A stretch of DNA of 64,000 nt, taken from positions 2,582,323 through 2,646,322 of the forward strand of contig NZ_CM001841.1 of assembly GCF_000365305.1 (NCBI RefSeq), written 5' to 3'. The DNA is from Dickeya dianthicola NCPPB 453. Lineage in GTDB: Bacteria > Pseudomonadota > Gammaproteobacteria > Enterobacterales > Enterobacteriaceae. The stretch's first letter is position 1, and each line of letters opens with the position of its first letter. The notes beneath the pieces were generated by a model. It was not told the DNA's origin, did not search any database, and worked only from the letters and a program-made list of their open reading frames with translations. This document shows positions 1 to 10,257 of this stretch, piece after piece. Position numbers and translations under genes: made by a program.

Positions 1-1314
1 CCCTTCCATCTGCGCCAGCGCCCGGTAGATGGTGTTTTTCAACTGACGCACGTTGCCTGGCCAACCGTACTGAGGCAACAGATTACGCACTTCCTGCGCG
101 ATGTAGGGACGAGCTATTCCCTGCTCATCGGCAAAACGGGCCACGAACAGTTCCACCAGCGGCATCACATCCGCCGGGCACTCACGCAGCGGCGGCAGTT
201 GCAGCGCCAGCACGTTCAGGCGGTAATAGAGGTCTTCACGAAACAGGCCGCGCTGCACCAGTTCCAGCATGTTTTTCTGGGTAGCGCAGAAAACGCGGAC
301 ATCCACATGTATCTCGTGCTCTTCGCCCACCCGGCGGAACGTGCCGTCATTGAGAAAACGCAGCAGTTTGGTCTGCATCTGCGGCGACATGTCGCCCACT
401 TCGTCCAGCAACACCGAGCCGCCGTTGGCCTGCTCGAAAAAGCCTTTCTTGCCTTCCAGCGCGTTGGGATAGGCGCCCGGCGCGTGGCCGTAAAGCTCGC
501 TTTCCATCACGTCATCCGGCAGTGCGGCGCAGTTGAGCGCCAGAAACGGCTTTTTGCCGCGGCTACTGCGCAAATGACAGGCGCGGGCCAGCATGTCCTT
601 GCCGGTGCCGGTTTCTCCCGCCAGCAGCAACGGCGCATCCAGCATCGCCAGCTTGCGCGCCTGCTCCACCACCTGACGCATACGCGGGCTGACCGCCACA
701 ATATGGTCGAACTCCCGTTCGTCGTTGACAGGCGTATCCTGCAACTGACGCCCCATGCGCGCTGCCGACTTCAGCGTCACCAGCGCGCCGGCGACGGTGG
801 ATTTGCCCTTGTCGTCGTCGAGATGAACCGGCGTCACTTCCTGCAGAAAATCCTGCCCACGGATCACCACGCGGGCCATCTCCGGCTGGCCGCCCTGCTC
901 CTGCCAGCGGGAAAAAGGGTAGTCATTCAGCAACTGGCCGACGTTAAGGGCGCGGGCTTTTTCCTGCGTCAGCGCAAACAGGTTGAGCGCGGCGGCGTTG
1001 ACCAATTCCACTTTTCCTTTGAGATCGAACGACAATACCGGCTCGGGCATCGATTCCAGCAGCGCGTTCAGCGCCCGATGCTCCCGCTCAGACGGCATAA
1101 ACGCTACGGTGCGCACATCGCTGACGCCCGGAATGCGGCGAATCTCCGTCATCAACTCACGGAACGCGTCAAAACCGAGGGTGGTAAAATTGAGGTAAAT
1201 CCGACCTGTCGGATCAATTTCGATACCGCGCAAGTCGATATGTCGCAGCACCAGCAGATCGAGCAGCTCACGAGTCAGACCAATCCGGTCTTCACAAAAT
1301 ACTTCCAGACGCAT
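1..1314 (-). CDS. tyrR: TyrR, aromatic amino acid regulator (3' end outside window)
   Basis: This is the transcriptional regulator of aromatic amino acid synthesis and transport, which binds TYR R boxes with Tyr, Phe or Trp as cofactor. The translation begins MRLEVFCEDRIGLTREL, the typical N-terminal ACT domain. A PAS-like domain follows, then an AAA+ module with Walker A GETGTGKD near residue 234. The position where sigma-54 activators carry GAFTGA reads GAYPNA, which fits TyrR being a sigma-70 regulator. The C-terminal helix-turn-helix lies beyond the left edge. The start at 1314 is chosen by homology. Identification is firm. Confidence 0.95.
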   Translation of the reverse strand, partial: MRLEVFCEDRIGLTRELLDLLVLRHIDLRGIEIDPTGRIYLNFTTLGFDAFRELMTEIRRIPGVSDVRTVAFMPSEREHRALNALLESMPEPVLSFDLKGKVELVNAAALNLFALTQEKARALNVGQLLNDYPFSRWQEQGGQPEMARVVIRGQDFLQEVTPVHLDDDKGKSTVAGALVTLKSAARMGRQLQDTPVNDEREFDHIVAVSPRMRQVVEQARKLAMLDAPLLLAGETGTGKDMLARACHLRSSRGKKPFLALNCAALPDDVMESELYGHAPGAYPNALEGKKGFFEQANGGSVLLDEVGDMSPQMQTKLLRFLNDGTFRRVGEEHEIHVDVRVFCATQKNMLELVQRGLFREDLYYRLNVLALQLPPLRECPADVMPLVELFVARFADEQGIARPYIAQEVRNLLPQYGWPGNVRQLKNTIYRALAQMEG

Positions 1315-1431
1315 CAATAAAACCTTCTTCATCAGGTGCGGCAGGGACGAGAGCTGCATCATACTCTTTCGCCGCCAGCGGATGAAGTGGGGTGTCAGCA
1401 AAAGTTGACACCCTGGCAATCGAATAGCGGA

Positions 1432-2994
1432 TTACTTCGCCTTTTCCTCTTCAGGAAACGGTGTGGTCAGCATGGAAACGATGATGCGAATGCCTTCGAT
1501 ATAGTTACCGATACGCATATTTTCATCACTGCCGTACGCGTTGTTATCCGCATTGACCAGCGAGACCACGGCAAACGCATTTTTCAGCGCCGCCAGCGCC
1601 CCATTGATCGGCGGCGACACGCCCAGCATGCGGTTCTTCTCCGGTTCCCCTTTGCCCGGCGCCTTCACGCCGTCCACCGCCCATTTCGCCAGCGGCGACG
1701 CCATCTGCGTACGCACGGCAAACGAACTGCCCGACGAGGTCATCATGCTCATCGAAATCAGTTTGGGGTTGTGATTACGCTCCTGCAGCGAGGGCGAGTC
1801 GGAACGCACGATATAGAAACCGTTGGCGGTTACATACTTTTTCAGCAGATCGTACAGGTAATCTGGCGCGGTTTCCGGCACCGTACGGATGTTAATACTG
1901 GCGGTCGCGGTCGATGGAATGGCGTAGATGGCTTTGCGGCCGGTATCGCCCGCCTTCAGGCCGATGACGTCCAGCGACGGATATTGCACCGCCTCCACCG
2001 GGTTGGGCGCCATTTTCTCCAGTTGCGTCACCCCGTAACGGCTTTCGATAGTGCCCGACGGCGGCGCCTGCGCAGCTAGCTGTTTGCGTTCGTCATCGGA
2101 GATTTTGACCCGGTCATAGAACCCCGGCAACGTCACCCGACCGTTGGCGTCCTTGAGCCCGGCCAGCAGGTTCGCCAGTTGTTGCACCGGGTTGACGATA
2201 ACATTGCCGAACGCGCCGCTGTGGGCCGCCGGGTCGGGGCCGAACACCGTCATCTCCACCTGTATCGACCCGCGATAGCCAAACGTGATCACCGGCATAT
2301 TATTGGTGTTCACTGCGCCGTTAAAAATCACCACGCCGTCATTTTTCAGCCGGGCGGCATTCTGATTGACCACCGCAGCCAAATGCGGCGAGCCGCGTTC
2401 CTCTTCCGAGTCGAGCAGCACCTTGATATTCACCGTAGTCGCGGCCCTGGCGCTTTTCAGCGCATCCACCGCAGTCAGGAACAGCGAGACAACCCCTTTG
2501 CCGTCCGACGTCGAGCGCCCAAACACCCGCCATTCCGGATCCAGCCCCGGCTGCATCAGCCGTTCGTTGAGTTGCGGCACCCAGATACCGCGCGAATCCT
2601 TGATTTTCAGCGTCGGTTTCCAGGGGTCGGTGCTCCATTCGGACGCACTGACCGACTGACCATCAAAGTGCATCAGGAACAACACCGTCGGGCGGTTGGA
2701 TTGCATCGGCCCCAGCTCGGCATACAGCATCGGATGCGCGCCGTTGGCCAGTTGCTGGGTAGTAAATCCCCGCTTCTGAAAAGCCTTGTCCAGCCAGTTG
2801 AGATTGCGCTGAATATCCGCCGCCACATCGGTGTCGTTGCTGAGCGTCAAGCCGTCGAGGTATTCGGGAAAGCTGGCCTGAGCGAAGCGCAGGGCGTCAG
2901 TCGGCGTCATTACCCACTGCGCCTGAGCGGAACCTGCCGTTACCAGCGCGCCGAGCGCGCCGGCCAACAGGAGTTTATTGCCACGAAGCATCAT
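1432..2994 (-). CDS. M20-family zinc metallopeptidase, exported
   Basis: This is a predicted periplasmic or secreted M20 (carboxypeptidase/aminoacylase-type) metallopeptidase of about 520 residues. The N-terminus has a Sec signal ending near AGSAQAQW. M20 metal-ligand motifs are in order: LMHFDGQ, STSDGKGVVS, and the Glu pair in LLDSEEERGSP. The reading frame opens at 3033, but the ATG at 2994 is preceded by GGAAGGATACTT and begins the signal peptide, so I use it. The gene lies alone between tyrR and an MFS gene. Family assignment is secure; the substrate cannot be read from sequence. Confidence 0.85.
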   Translation of the reverse strand: MMLRGNKLLLAGALGALVTAGSAQAQWVMTPTDALRFAQASFPEYLDGLTLSNDTDVAADIQRNLNWLDKAFQKRGFTTQQLANGAHPMLYAELGPMQSNRPTVLFLMHFDGQSVSASEWSTDPWKPTLKIKDSRGIWVPQLNERLMQPGLDPEWRVFGRSTSDGKGVVSLFLTAVDALKSARAATTVNIKVLLDSEEERGSPHLAAVVNQNAARLKNDGVVIFNGAVNTNNMPVITFGYRGSIQVEMTVFGPDPAAHSGAFGNVIVNPVQQLANLLAGLKDANGRVTLPGFYDRVKISDDERKQLAAQAPPSGTIESRYGVTQLEKMAPNPVEAVQYPSLDVIGLKAGDTGRKAIYAIPSTATASINIRTVPETAPDYLYDLLKKYVTANGFYIVRSDSPSLQERNHNPKLISMSMMTSSGSSFAVRTQMASPLAKWAVDGVKAPGKGEPEKNRMLGVSPPINGALAALKNAFAVVSLVNADNNAYGSDENMRIGNYIEGIRIIVSMLTTPFPEEEKAK

Positions 2995-3110
2995 AAGTAT
3001 CCTTCCAGCCAGAGGAAAAAAAAGAACATCCATCTTCTGGTTATCGGCAGTATCGGTTATCGTCTGAGCGTTCCAAACGCGATTGTTCCGCCGGGTTTAT
3101 CCTGCCTATC

Positions 3111-3149
3111 TACCTAAATAATTTACCTAAATAATTTACCTAAATAATT
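3111..3149. repeat. 13-bp unit tandemly repeated three times
   Basis: The unit TACCTAAATAATT occurs three times head to tail at 3111, 3124 and 3137 without mismatches. The last copy is also the left end of a palindromic repeat element, so the end of that element appears to have been amplified. Confidence 0.9.
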
Positions 3150-3199
3150 CGCGTTGCGGAAACGCCAATGCCCCGGCAACGTGAAGTATGGCAGCTATA
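3137..3199. repeat. Short palindromic repeat element (TATACCC family, degenerate)
   Basis: The segment opens TACCTAAATAATTCGCGTTG and closes AACGTGAAGTATGGCAGCTATA-like. This matches the ends of the better-preserved copy at 51361-51426. It is non-coding and lies in the gap between the M20 peptidase and MFS genes. Confidence 0.6.
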
Positions 3200-3325
3200 G
3201 ATAAACATGCTTCGTGGCAACGGAATGCGGGCTATATCAAAACCCCCACTGTTTTTAGGGCTGTAGCCCGTTTATTTTATGGTTGCAGGACCATGAGCAC
3301 TGCAGGAAAAACGCCCTCTGCGATA

Positions 3326-4777
3326 TCAGATATTTTCCAACCGGACGCCGCGGGTCCGCGGGCCGAACACGCCGACCGTCACCACCACGGTCAGCATGCT
3401 GATGATGATAAACGCCAGCACGCCGCTGGTGTCGTAATGCTGCAAAATCAGACCGATGACGATGCTGCTGAACGCTGTCGACAGACGGCTGAAGGAATAA
3501 CAGAAACCGACGCCGCGGGCGCGGATCGCCGTAGGAAAAATCTCGGTCTGGTAAGCGTGATAGCTGATGGTCAACCAGGCGTTGGAGTAAGTGATCAGAA
3601 AACCGCAGACAATCAGCCACAGCGGTTGCGTCTGAAAGGCAAACAACGTACCGAACACCACCGTCATCAGCGACGACAACACGATTTGCCATTTGTTTTC
3701 GAGTTTGCCGGCATACCCACTGCATAATAGCGATCCGAGTGGATAGGCCAGCGTAATGAAAAACGCGTACAGCAGGCTGTGGGTCACGGTCGCCCCCCGT
3801 CCCGCCAGCAGCGCCGGCAGCCAGTTGCCAAAGCCGAAAAACCCGATAGCCTGAAAGATATTCATGACCATCAGCATCAGGGTGCGGCGGCGATAACGCA
3901 CCGACCAGATATCAAGAAACCGGCCGCGCGACGGCAACGTAATCGCTGTTTGCGGCTCCAGCGCCCTGCCCGGCGGTACGCCGCAACGGTGCTCCATCTC
4001 GGTCATCACCTTTTCCGCTTCCCGGTAGCGTCCGCGCGATGCCAGCCAGCGCGCCGACTCCATCAGGTTACGGCGCAGCAGCCACACCACCAGCGAGCAC
4101 ACCGCGCCGATGATCACCACATAACGCCAGCCGGATAGCCCCCAGAACGTCTGCGGCACCAGCCACCAGGACATCAACGCCACCGTCGGCACCGACAGAA
4201 ACTGCATGAAGAACGCCAGTGCAAACGCCTGACTACGCAGGTGAGTCGGCGCCCATTCGGACAGGTAGGTATCGATGGTCACCAGCTCTACGCCCAGCCC
4301 AATCCCCACCAGAAAACGGCAGAGGATCACCCATTCCGCCTGGGTCTGGAACGCCATCAGCAGCGAGAACGCGCCATACCACGCCAGCGCAAACATGAAA
4401 GCGCCGCGCCGCCCGAGCCTGTCCGCCTGCGGCGCCAACAGGCTGGCACCGATAAACAGGCCGAAAAAGGTGGCGGACGCAAACGTGGCCTGATCCGACA
4501 CGCCGAGCAATCCATCCTTGCCGACATGAAAAATCTTCTCCCCAATCAGCCCGGTACTGATGTAGGCCGTCTGAAACAGGTCGTAAAGTTCAAAGAAGCC
4601 GCCCAACGACAGCAGCATAATAAAGCGCCACAGCCCCCACGATGAGGGTAAGGCATCGATACGCGTCGCCAGCGAATGAAGAGGAAGAGGATGATTGACG
4701 GCGTAAACCGTCGGCGTATTGCGCGCACTAAAAGTAGAATCCATAGATGTTGCCCCTGATTGATGATCGGTTGCCAT
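3326..4777 (-). CDS. MFS permease, sugar/aromatic-acid porter type
   Basis: This is an inner-membrane major facilitator protein of 483 residues with about 12 hydrophobic segments. The loop 2-3 motif reads DRLGRRGAFM, and the first helix carries FELYDLFQTAY in the position of the conserved Asp of the metabolite:H+ symporter group. A TTG-initiated extension to 4795 is possible, but the ATG at 4777 has AAAAGG seven bases upstream and is preferred. The gene is monocistronic. The transported substrate is unknown and I give no symbol. Confidence 0.8.
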   Translation of the reverse strand: MATDHQSGATSMDSTFSARNTPTVYAVNHPLPLHSLATRIDALPSSWGLWRFIMLLSLGGFFELYDLFQTAYISTGLIGEKIFHVGKDGLLGVSDQATFASATFFGLFIGASLLAPQADRLGRRGAFMFALAWYGAFSLLMAFQTQAEWVILCRFLVGIGLGVELVTIDTYLSEWAPTHLRSQAFALAFFMQFLSVPTVALMSWWLVPQTFWGLSGWRYVVIIGAVCSLVVWLLRRNLMESARWLASRGRYREAEKVMTEMEHRCGVPPGRALEPQTAITLPSRGRFLDIWSVRYRRRTLMLMVMNIFQAIGFFGFGNWLPALLAGRGATVTHSLLYAFFITLAYPLGSLLCSGYAGKLENKWQIVLSSLMTVVFGTLFAFQTQPLWLIVCGFLITYSNAWLTISYHAYQTEIFPTAIRARGVGFCYSFSRLSTAFSSIVIGLILQHYDTSGVLAFIIISMLTVVVTVGVFGPRTRGVRLENI

Positions 4778-5008
4778 TGGTAAACCTTTTGGCAAACCAT
4801 AGCGGCAATAATTATCATTTGTTATTATTTGCCGATAACATTATTTTCAGGATGTGAAAATGCGACCTGACGGTAATATCTTTTTTGTAGCTTTACCAAG
4901 ATTATCGAGGTGTTATCGCCATCCACCGCGTGATGATGATCGACGGTCGATATAACTGGTTACATAACGTACAATCTATGGAGATGTTTTTATGCCATGC
5001 GCCGGGCA

Positions 5009-6064
5009 CTATTCCCCGGACGGTGACGGCGTTTTCACTCGAATCCGGCCAATCAATTCACGTCGGAAATCGCCCAGCCGGGGTTTGTCATCCAGCCACG
5101 GCAGCGGGCGGCACAGCTCCATCGCGCGAATACCCAGCCGCGCGGTCAGCAGACCGGCGCCCAACCCTTGCGCCGCACGCGCCGACAGCCGCGCCGCCAA
5201 ATCCTGCGACATCCAGTCCATGCCGATTTCCCGCACCAGCTCGCTGGCGCCGGCAAACGCCACATTCAGCAACACCAGCCGGAACAGGCGAATACGGCTG
5301 AAATAGCCCAGTTCGATGCCGTACAACCGCGCAATACGATTGACCAGCCGTAGATTACGCCAGGCGATAAACGCCATGTCCACCAGCGCCAGCGGGCTGA
5401 CGGCAATCATCAGCGCCGACTCGGCGGCAGAACGGCTGATCTCACGGCGCGCCCGGGCGTCCAGCACCGGTTGCACCAAGTGGGCGTATAACGCGGTGAC
5501 TTCGCTATCGTTGTGGGTATCGTGCAGCGACGCCTGCCAGCGTTGCAGCGCCGGATGCCCGACATCCAACCCAGCCTGACGGGCCAGATTCTCACAAAAG
5601 GCGCGGGCGCTGCCCGTGCCGTGACTGTGGAGTAATTCCCGCGCCCGGTCACGGGTTTCCGCCCGCTGGCGCAGCCGATACAACCGGCGCCACTCGACCG
5701 CCAGCGCCCCGACGCCGGCACCGACGATCAGGGTGCCCGCCGCCACGCCGCCGAGCGCAATCCAGTCCTGGCTGACCCAGGCCTGATACAGCGAACGTCC
5801 GCCCTGCGCCAGCGCGCTAAGGCCGAACAGCGCCACCCCCAGCCCCAGCATCCTGCGCCACAGGCTTCGGCGCGGGCGCAACGCGTCGCTGACCACCTGA
5901 TCGGCGCTCTCGCCGTCATCCGGTTCGTCGTCGTCGGCCGTTGTCGCCGCAACAAAACGCTGCGTTTCGTCCTCGGCAAAAGCGACCGACGGCCGCAGCG
6001 GCGCCTCGGCCGACTCTACCGGCGCATTGTCGAAGGTGATGCGGGGTTTCAACGGTTCATTCAT
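5009..6064 (-). CDS. ycjF: YcjF, DUF697-family inner membrane protein
   Basis: The 351-residue protein has an acidic, low-complexity N-terminus, two transmembrane segments near residues 75-125, and a C-terminal DUF697/TIGR01620 region with motifs such as [20 protein letters not shown]. Its ATG overlaps the ycjX stop by four bases (ATGA), so the two are translationally coupled. YcjX and YcjF are companions of the phage-shock response in enterobacteria. The biochemical role of YcjF is not established. Confidence 0.9.
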   Translation of the reverse strand: MNEPLKPRITFDNAPVESAEAPLRPSVAFAEDETQRFVAATTADDDEPDDGESADQVVSDALRPRRSLWRRMLGLGVALFGLSALAQGGRSLYQAWVSQDWIALGGVAAGTLIVGAGVGALAVEWRRLYRLRQRAETRDRARELLHSHGTGSARAFCENLARQAGLDVGHPALQRWQASLHDTHNDSEVTALYAHLVQPVLDARARREISRSAAESALMIAVSPLALVDMAFIAWRNLRLVNRIARLYGIELGYFSRIRLFRLVLLNVAFAGASELVREIGMDWMSQDLAARLSARAAQGLGAGLLTARLGIRAMELCRPLPWLDDKPRLGDFRRELIGRIRVKTPSPSGE

Positions 6065-7476
6065 CGCAATTTATCTCCCAGTAAAAACTCCATCACCGTA
6101 TCCAGCCGGATATGCGGCAACGGCGCGTCCGTTTGCATTTCCAGCGGACGAAACGGTTCAAAATGGAATCCCTGCTCGCGCCAGAAGGACGGGTCCGGCA
6201 GCCGCGACGGCACATCGCCGGGATACACCGTAACCGGCTCGCCGTCCGCCAGCCGGTTGCCGCGCAAGGCCGGCAACGACTGCCCCTGATGCGACACCAC
6301 GCCGCTTTGCGTCGCCTGCACCGAGGCAATGCCCGCACAGTCGATCTCAATCCCTTCGAATGCCGCATTACGCCAGGCTTCCTGCACCAGTTGCTGTAGC
6401 AACGACACCAGATTAGCGTGCTGATCGGCGGTGATATGGTCGGACTGACTGGCGGCAAACATCAGCCGGTCGATACAGGGCGAAAACAACCGGCGCAGCA
6501 AGGTGCGCTTGCCGTAGTGAAAGCTCTGCATCAGTTGAGTCAGCGCCAGCCGCATGTCGTTAAACGACTGGACGCCGTGGTTGAGCGGTTGCAGGCAGTC
6601 CACCAGCACGATTTGCCGGTCGAAGCGCACAAAGTGCTGGCGGTAGAATTCACGCACCACATGCTGGCAGTAATACTCGAAGCGCTGACGCAGCATACCG
6701 ATCAGGGTGTGATCGCCAGCCTGCGCCAACGCGGCATCCAGCCGGTCGTCAGGCCACGGCCAGGGAAAGAACTGCAACACCGGCGCGCCGGCCAGATCGC
6801 CCGGCAGCACAAAGCGCCCCGGCTGAATGAAATGCAGCCCTTCTTGTTTGCAACGCAGCAGGTAGTCGGTGTACGCCTGGGCGATAGCCGCCAGCCGGTT
6901 CTCATCCGCCGGCGCCAGCGGGTCCAGCCCCTCGCACAATGCCAGCCAGGGCTGTGCCCAGCCTAAGCGGTCGCCCTGCAACATAGCGGCCATTTGTCGT
7001 GACCAGTCGGCGTAATTCTGTTCCAGCAGCGGCAAATCCAGCAGCCACTCGCCGGGGTAATCAACGATTTCCAGATAGAGCGTGGCGGTATCGCGGAAGT
7101 GGCGCATCAGGCTGTCGCGGGAACGGTAACGCAGCGCCAGCCTGATTTCGCTGACGCCGCGGGTCGGCGTCGGCCAGGCGGGCGGCACGCCGTACAACGA
7201 CGCCATGCCTTCGTCATACGCAAATCGAGGAATGCCCAGATCCCGCTGCGGAATGCGCCTGGCGCCCAGCAGCCGGTTTTCGCGCGCCACCGAAAACAGC
7301 GGCAGCCGCGCGCCATGCTGGGCGTTGAGCAATTGATTGACCAGTGAGGTAATAAAAGCCGTTTTACCGCTGCGACTCAGGCCGGTGACCGCCAGCCGCA
7401 GGTGGCGATCGGCGCTGCGGTTGACCAGCGCGTTGAACTCGCTCTGTAACCGGTTGAAAGGAAGGGAATAAGCCAT
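6061..7476 (-). CDS. ycjX: YcjX, DUF463 P-loop NTPase of the phage-shock neighbourhood
   Basis: The 471-residue protein carries a Walker A-like [10 protein letters not shown] near residue 33, followed by the conserved blocks [15 protein letters not shown] and [10 protein letters not shown] of the DUF463 family. The frame is open to 7575, but the ATG at 7476 ([15 protein letters not shown]) has AGGAGCGTC directly upstream and matches the family's normal N-terminus. It precedes ycjF with a four-base overlap and lies just downstream of pspABC. It is a predicted cytoplasmic GTPase-like protein linked to envelope stress, of unknown precise role. Confidence 0.92.
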   Translation of the reverse strand: MAYSLPFNRLQSEFNALVNRSADRHLRLAVTGLSRSGKTAFITSLVNQLLNAQHGARLPLFSVARENRLLGARRIPQRDLGIPRFAYDEGMASLYGVPPAWPTPTRGVSEIRLALRYRSRDSLMRHFRDTATLYLEIVDYPGEWLLDLPLLEQNYADWSRQMAAMLQGDRLGWAQPWLALCEGLDPLAPADENRLAAIAQAYTDYLLRCKQEGLHFIQPGRFVLPGDLAGAPVLQFFPWPWPDDRLDAALAQAGDHTLIGMLRQRFEYYCQHVVREFYRQHFVRFDRQIVLVDCLQPLNHGVQSFNDMRLALTQLMQSFHYGKRTLLRRLFSPCIDRLMFAASQSDHITADQHANLVSLLQQLVQEAWRNAAFEGIEIDCAGIASVQATQSGVVSHQGQSLPALRGNRLADGEPVTVYPGDVPSRLPDPSFWREQGFHFEPFRPLEMQTDAPLPHIRLDTVMEFLLGDKLR

Positions 7477-7489
7477 GACGCTCCTGTTC

Positions 7490-7534
7490 ATTGTCCTGCC
7501 AGTTATTGACCTGACAATTATTGCCCTGCCAGGC
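7490..7534. repeat. 15-bp imperfect tandem triplication upstream of ycjX
   Basis: Three successive units begin ATTGNCCTGNCA at 7490, 7505 and 7520. They differ at two or three positions and lie immediately 5' of the ycjX ribosome binding site. Confidence 0.65.
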
Positions 7535-7583
7535 GATAACCGCATTATGGCGCCGCCGCTGCGAAAAAACGCCAACCGATATA

Positions 7584-7639
7584 CGGGATTCGCTGGGTGC
7601 CGAATCCCGCTGCTGCGCTCAGGCCAGCCGTCGGCTGGC
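7584..7639 (-). terminator. Two hairpins following pspC
   Basis: Reading the minus strand after the pspC stop, GCCAGCC/GGCTGGC (7639-7623) is followed by CGGGATTCG/CGAATCCCG (7609-7584) and, further on, TTTTTT at 7569-7564. The T run is separated from the second stem, so termination efficiency is uncertain. Confidence 0.45.
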
Positions 7640-7661
7640 GTGGTGATGACCGGCGCGTTGG

Positions 7662-8021
7662 TTATAGTTGACGGAACTTGCTGCGCAGGCTGTAGGTGTC
7701 GGAGGTGATATAGCGCTCGATATGGCGCAACCGCTGCTCGCTGGCGCTCAGTATCGCATCGGCCTGATCCAGCAGCGCATTCGGCGAGACGCCCGTCTCG
7801 GCCGGCGGATATGCCTCCGGCGGCGCCGGGTCCAGCATGAAGCTAAGAATGAGGTAGGCCACGGCAGTAATCAGGAACAGACCGAAGAAAATCGACAGCA
7901 CGGCGATGATACGCACCAGCCTTACCGGCACATCGAAATAACGCGCCAGCCCGGCGCACACGCCTTTGATCATGCCTTCTTCCGGCAGACGATAAAGTTT
8001 TCGATCAAAACGGGCGTTCAT
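7662..8021 (-). CDS. pspC: Phage shock protein C
   Basis: This inner-membrane PspC-domain protein of 119 residues works with PspB to sense envelope damage and release PspF from PspA. The N-terminal motif RLPEEGMIKGVCAGLARYFDV is the PspC signature, followed by a hydrophobic segment around residues 38-62 (IIAVLSIFFGLFLITAVAYL). Its ATG overlaps the pspB stop by one base (TGATG). No pspD follows, unlike in E. coli. Confidence 0.95.
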   Translation of the reverse strand: MNARFDRKLYRLPEEGMIKGVCAGLARYFDVPVRLVRIIAVLSIFFGLFLITAVAYLILSFMLDPAPPEAYPPAETGVSPNALLDQADAILSASEQRLRHIERYITSDTYSLRSKFRQL

Positions 8022-8251
8022 CAGGATTGCCTCCAGTTGGGATGTTCTGCATCCAGAATCTGTTCCAGCGCGTCAATCCGCTCGCGCATACGCTGTGCGT
8101 CTTCCGTTAACCGGGCCAACCGCTGCCGTTCAGCCGGCTCCGATTGCGGCGTACGGTTACGGCGCTGGCTGTAGTGCAGCCACAGCCACAGTGGCGCCAC
8201 AAACAGCAAAAACACCGTCAGCGGAATCATTGTCAGTACCAGAGCACCCAT
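8021..8251 (-). CDS. pspB: Phage shock protein B
   Basis: The 76-residue protein has one N-terminal transmembrane helix (MIPLTVFLLFVAPLWLWLHY) and a cytoplasmic heptad-rich tail (EDAQRMRERIDALEQIL). It acts with PspC as sensor and co-activator of the psp response. It is the middle gene of pspABC, with TTAAGGAGAACAA as a strong ribosome binding site before the ATG. Confidence 0.95.
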   Translation of the reverse strand: MGALVLTMIPLTVFLLFVAPLWLWLHYSQRRNRTPQSEPAERQRLARLTEDAQRMRERIDALEQILDAEHPNWRQS

Positions 8252-8314
8252 TTGTTCTCCTTAATTATTATGGTGATGCGGCAAGGCTGCCGCCGCCGCG
8301 GCAGCCGGTGGCGA

Positions 8315-8980
8315 TTACTCCGCCGGTTTTACTTTGGCTTTCAGCGCCGCCAGTTGCGCATCGATCTCATCGCTGGCTTTCAAATCGGCAAACTGCTGAT
8401 CCAGCGATGTCTGTTTGCCCAGCCCCACGCTCTCCGCTTCAGCCTCCAGCGTATCGATGCGGCGTTCGAACTGTTCGAAACGAGCCATCGCTTCATCCAG
8501 TTTACCGCTGTCGAGCTGGCGGCGGATATCGCGAGATGAACTGGCGGCCTGATGACGCAGCGTCAACGCCTGCTGGCGGGCACGGGTTTCGGTCAGCTTA
8601 TTCTCCAGCTCGCCGATTTCCCGTTTCAGTCGCTCCAGCGTTTCGTTCACCGCCGCCGCTTCCTGCTCCAGCACCGTCACCAGTTCCGTCAGTTTCTGTT
8701 TTTCCACCAGCGCGGCGCGCGCCAGCTCCTCACGCCCGCGGCGCAACGCCAGCTCCGCTTTTTCCTGCCACTCGTCCTGCTGACCACGGGCCTGTTCAAT
8801 GCGACGGGCCAGCTGTTTCTTTTCCGCCAGCGCCCGAGCGGAGGTAGAACGCACTTCAACCAGTGTATCTTCCATTTCCTGAATCATCAGCCGAACCAGC
8901 TTCTGCGGGTCTTCGGCCTTATCCAGCAAGGCATTGATATTGGCGTTCACGATGTCGGCAAAACGGGAAAAAATACCCAT
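8315..8980 (-). CDS. pspA: Phage shock protein A (PspA/IM30)
   Basis: This peripheral membrane effector of 221 residues has a dual role. It inhibits PspF by direct binding and forms ESCRT-III-like assemblies that stabilise damaged inner membrane. The sequence starts [20 protein letters not shown] and is almost entirely helical coiled coil with dense Glu/Ala/Gln/Lys, typical of the family, at the usual length. It is first in the operon and is preceded by a sigma-54 promoter at 9064-9079. Confidence 0.97.
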   Translation of the reverse strand: MGIFSRFADIVNANINALLDKAEDPQKLVRLMIQEMEDTLVEVRSTSARALAEKKQLARRIEQARGQQDEWQEKAELALRRGREELARAALVEKQKLTELVTVLEQEAAAVNETLERLKREIGELENKLTETRARQQALTLRHQAASSSRDIRRQLDSGKLDEAMARFEQFERRIDTLEAEAESVGLGKQTSLDQQFADLKASDEIDAQLAALKAKVKPAE

Positions 8981-9063
8981 ACTCTACTCCTCTGTGATTT
9001 CCGGCGTCTGCGACGCCCGGTTCGTTATCTCCATCAGCCGTTGCCTGATGACGCATAGATATA

Positions 9064-9079
9064 ATCAAATACCGTGCCA
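9064..9079 (-). promoter_or_regulatory. Sigma-54 promoter of pspABC
   Basis: On the minus strand the sequence reads TGGCACG-GTAT-TTGAT. The -24 element is perfect and the -12 element is close to the consensus TTGCW, with the correct four-base spacing. It lies about 85 bp upstream of pspA, facing it, and PspF is the expected activator. Confidence 0.85.
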
Positions 9080-9199
9080 GCGTTTAAAAATTAGATAAAT
9101 AAATGATAAATAATGAATTAATCATTTAAATATACAGTCAACGCTATCTTTGTTATGGTCAAATAGACCAATAATTGGTGAAAAATACAAGGCGATGTT

Positions 9200-10231
9200 A
9201 TGGCGCACGAGCAAGAGTCATTACTGGGCGAAGCCAACAGCTTTCTGGAAGTGCTGGAACAGGTATCGCAACTGGCGCAACTCAGCAAACCGGTGCTGGT
9301 GATTGGCGAGCGGGGAACCGGTAAGGAACTGATTGCCAGCCGCCTGCATTACCTGTCGCCCCGCTGGCAGGGGCCGTTCATTTCGCTCAACTGCGCGGCG
9401 CTGAACGAAAATCTGCTGGACTCCGAACTGTTCGGCCACGAAGCCGGCGCTTTTACCGGCGCGCAAAAACGACATCTGGGCCGTTTTGAGCGCGCCGACG
9501 GCGGCACCCTGTTTCTGGATGAGCTGGCCACCGCGCCGATGCTGGTGCAGGAAAAGCTGTTGCGGGTGATCGAATACGGCGTGCTGGAACGTGTGGGCGG
9601 CGGGCAGTCGCTGCAGGTGGATGTGCGGCTGGTGTGCGCCACCAACGAAGACCTGCCCGCGCTGGCCGAGCAGGGGAAATTCCGCGCCGACCTGCTGGAC
9701 CGGTTGGCGTTCGACGTGGTTCACCTGCCGCCGCTGCGCCAGCGCCAGCAAGACATCATGCTGCTGGCGCAGCATTTCGCGGTACAGATGTGCCGGGAAC
9801 TGGGGTTGCCGCTGTTCCCCGGCTTCAGCCCGCAGGCGGAGCGTTCGCTGCTGGATTACGCCTGGCCGGGCAACATCCGCGAGCTGAAAAATGTGGTGGA
9901 ACGCTCGCTGTACCGGCACGGCGACAACCGCGATCCGGTGGATCGCATTATCCTCAATCCGTTCAAGCCGCTGGCGGCGTTTGCGACCGAGCAAGAAACC
10001 GCCGCCGCATCGGCGTCGTTCCCGGCGTTGCCGCTGGATCTGCGCGGCTGGCAGCATACTCAGGAGCGGCAACTGGTGCAGCAGGCGCTGGCGCAGGCTC
10101 GCTTTAACCAACGTAAGGCGGCCGAACTGTTGGGGGTCACCTATCACCAGTTTCGCGGCTTGTTAAAAAAGCACGCAATTGGCGTCGACGACCCACCCCC
10201 ATTCCTGCCGACAACCCCATCAGTTCGCTGA
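9200..10231 (+). CDS. pspF: PspF, sigma-54 activator of the psp operon
   Basis: This AAA+ enhancer-binding protein of 343 residues lacks an N-terminal receiver domain and starts directly with the ATPase module, as PspF does. It shows Walker A GERGTGKE, the sigma-54 contact loop GAFTGA, Walker B GTLFLDEL and an arginine-finger region. The C-terminal Fis-type helix-turn-helix reads FNQRKAAELLGVTYHQFRGLL. It is transcribed divergently from pspABC across a 219-bp gap that holds their promoters. PspA is its inhibitor. Confidence 0.97.
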   Translation: MAHEQESLLGEANSFLEVLEQVSQLAQLSKPVLVIGERGTGKELIASRLHYLSPRWQGPFISLNCAALNENLLDSELFGHEAGAFTGAQKRHLGRFERADGGTLFLDELATAPMLVQEKLLRVIEYGVLERVGGGQSLQVDVRLVCATNEDLPALAEQGKFRADLLDRLAFDVVHLPPLRQRQQDIMLLAQHFAVQMCRELGLPLFPGFSPQAERSLLDYAWPGNIRELKNVVERSLYRHGDNRDPVDRIILNPFKPLAAFATEQETAAASASFPALPLDLRGWQHTQERQLVQQALAQARFNQRKAAELLGVTYHQFRGLLKKHAIGVDDPPPFLPTTPSVR

Positions 10232-10257
10232 AAAAACCGGCAGATAAACGTAAGAAA

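Noticed and set aside
199..1320. Long plus-strand frame across the tyrR region
   Set aside because: It is the reverse shadow of tyrR, whose ACT, PAS and AAA+ motifs are clear on the minus strand.
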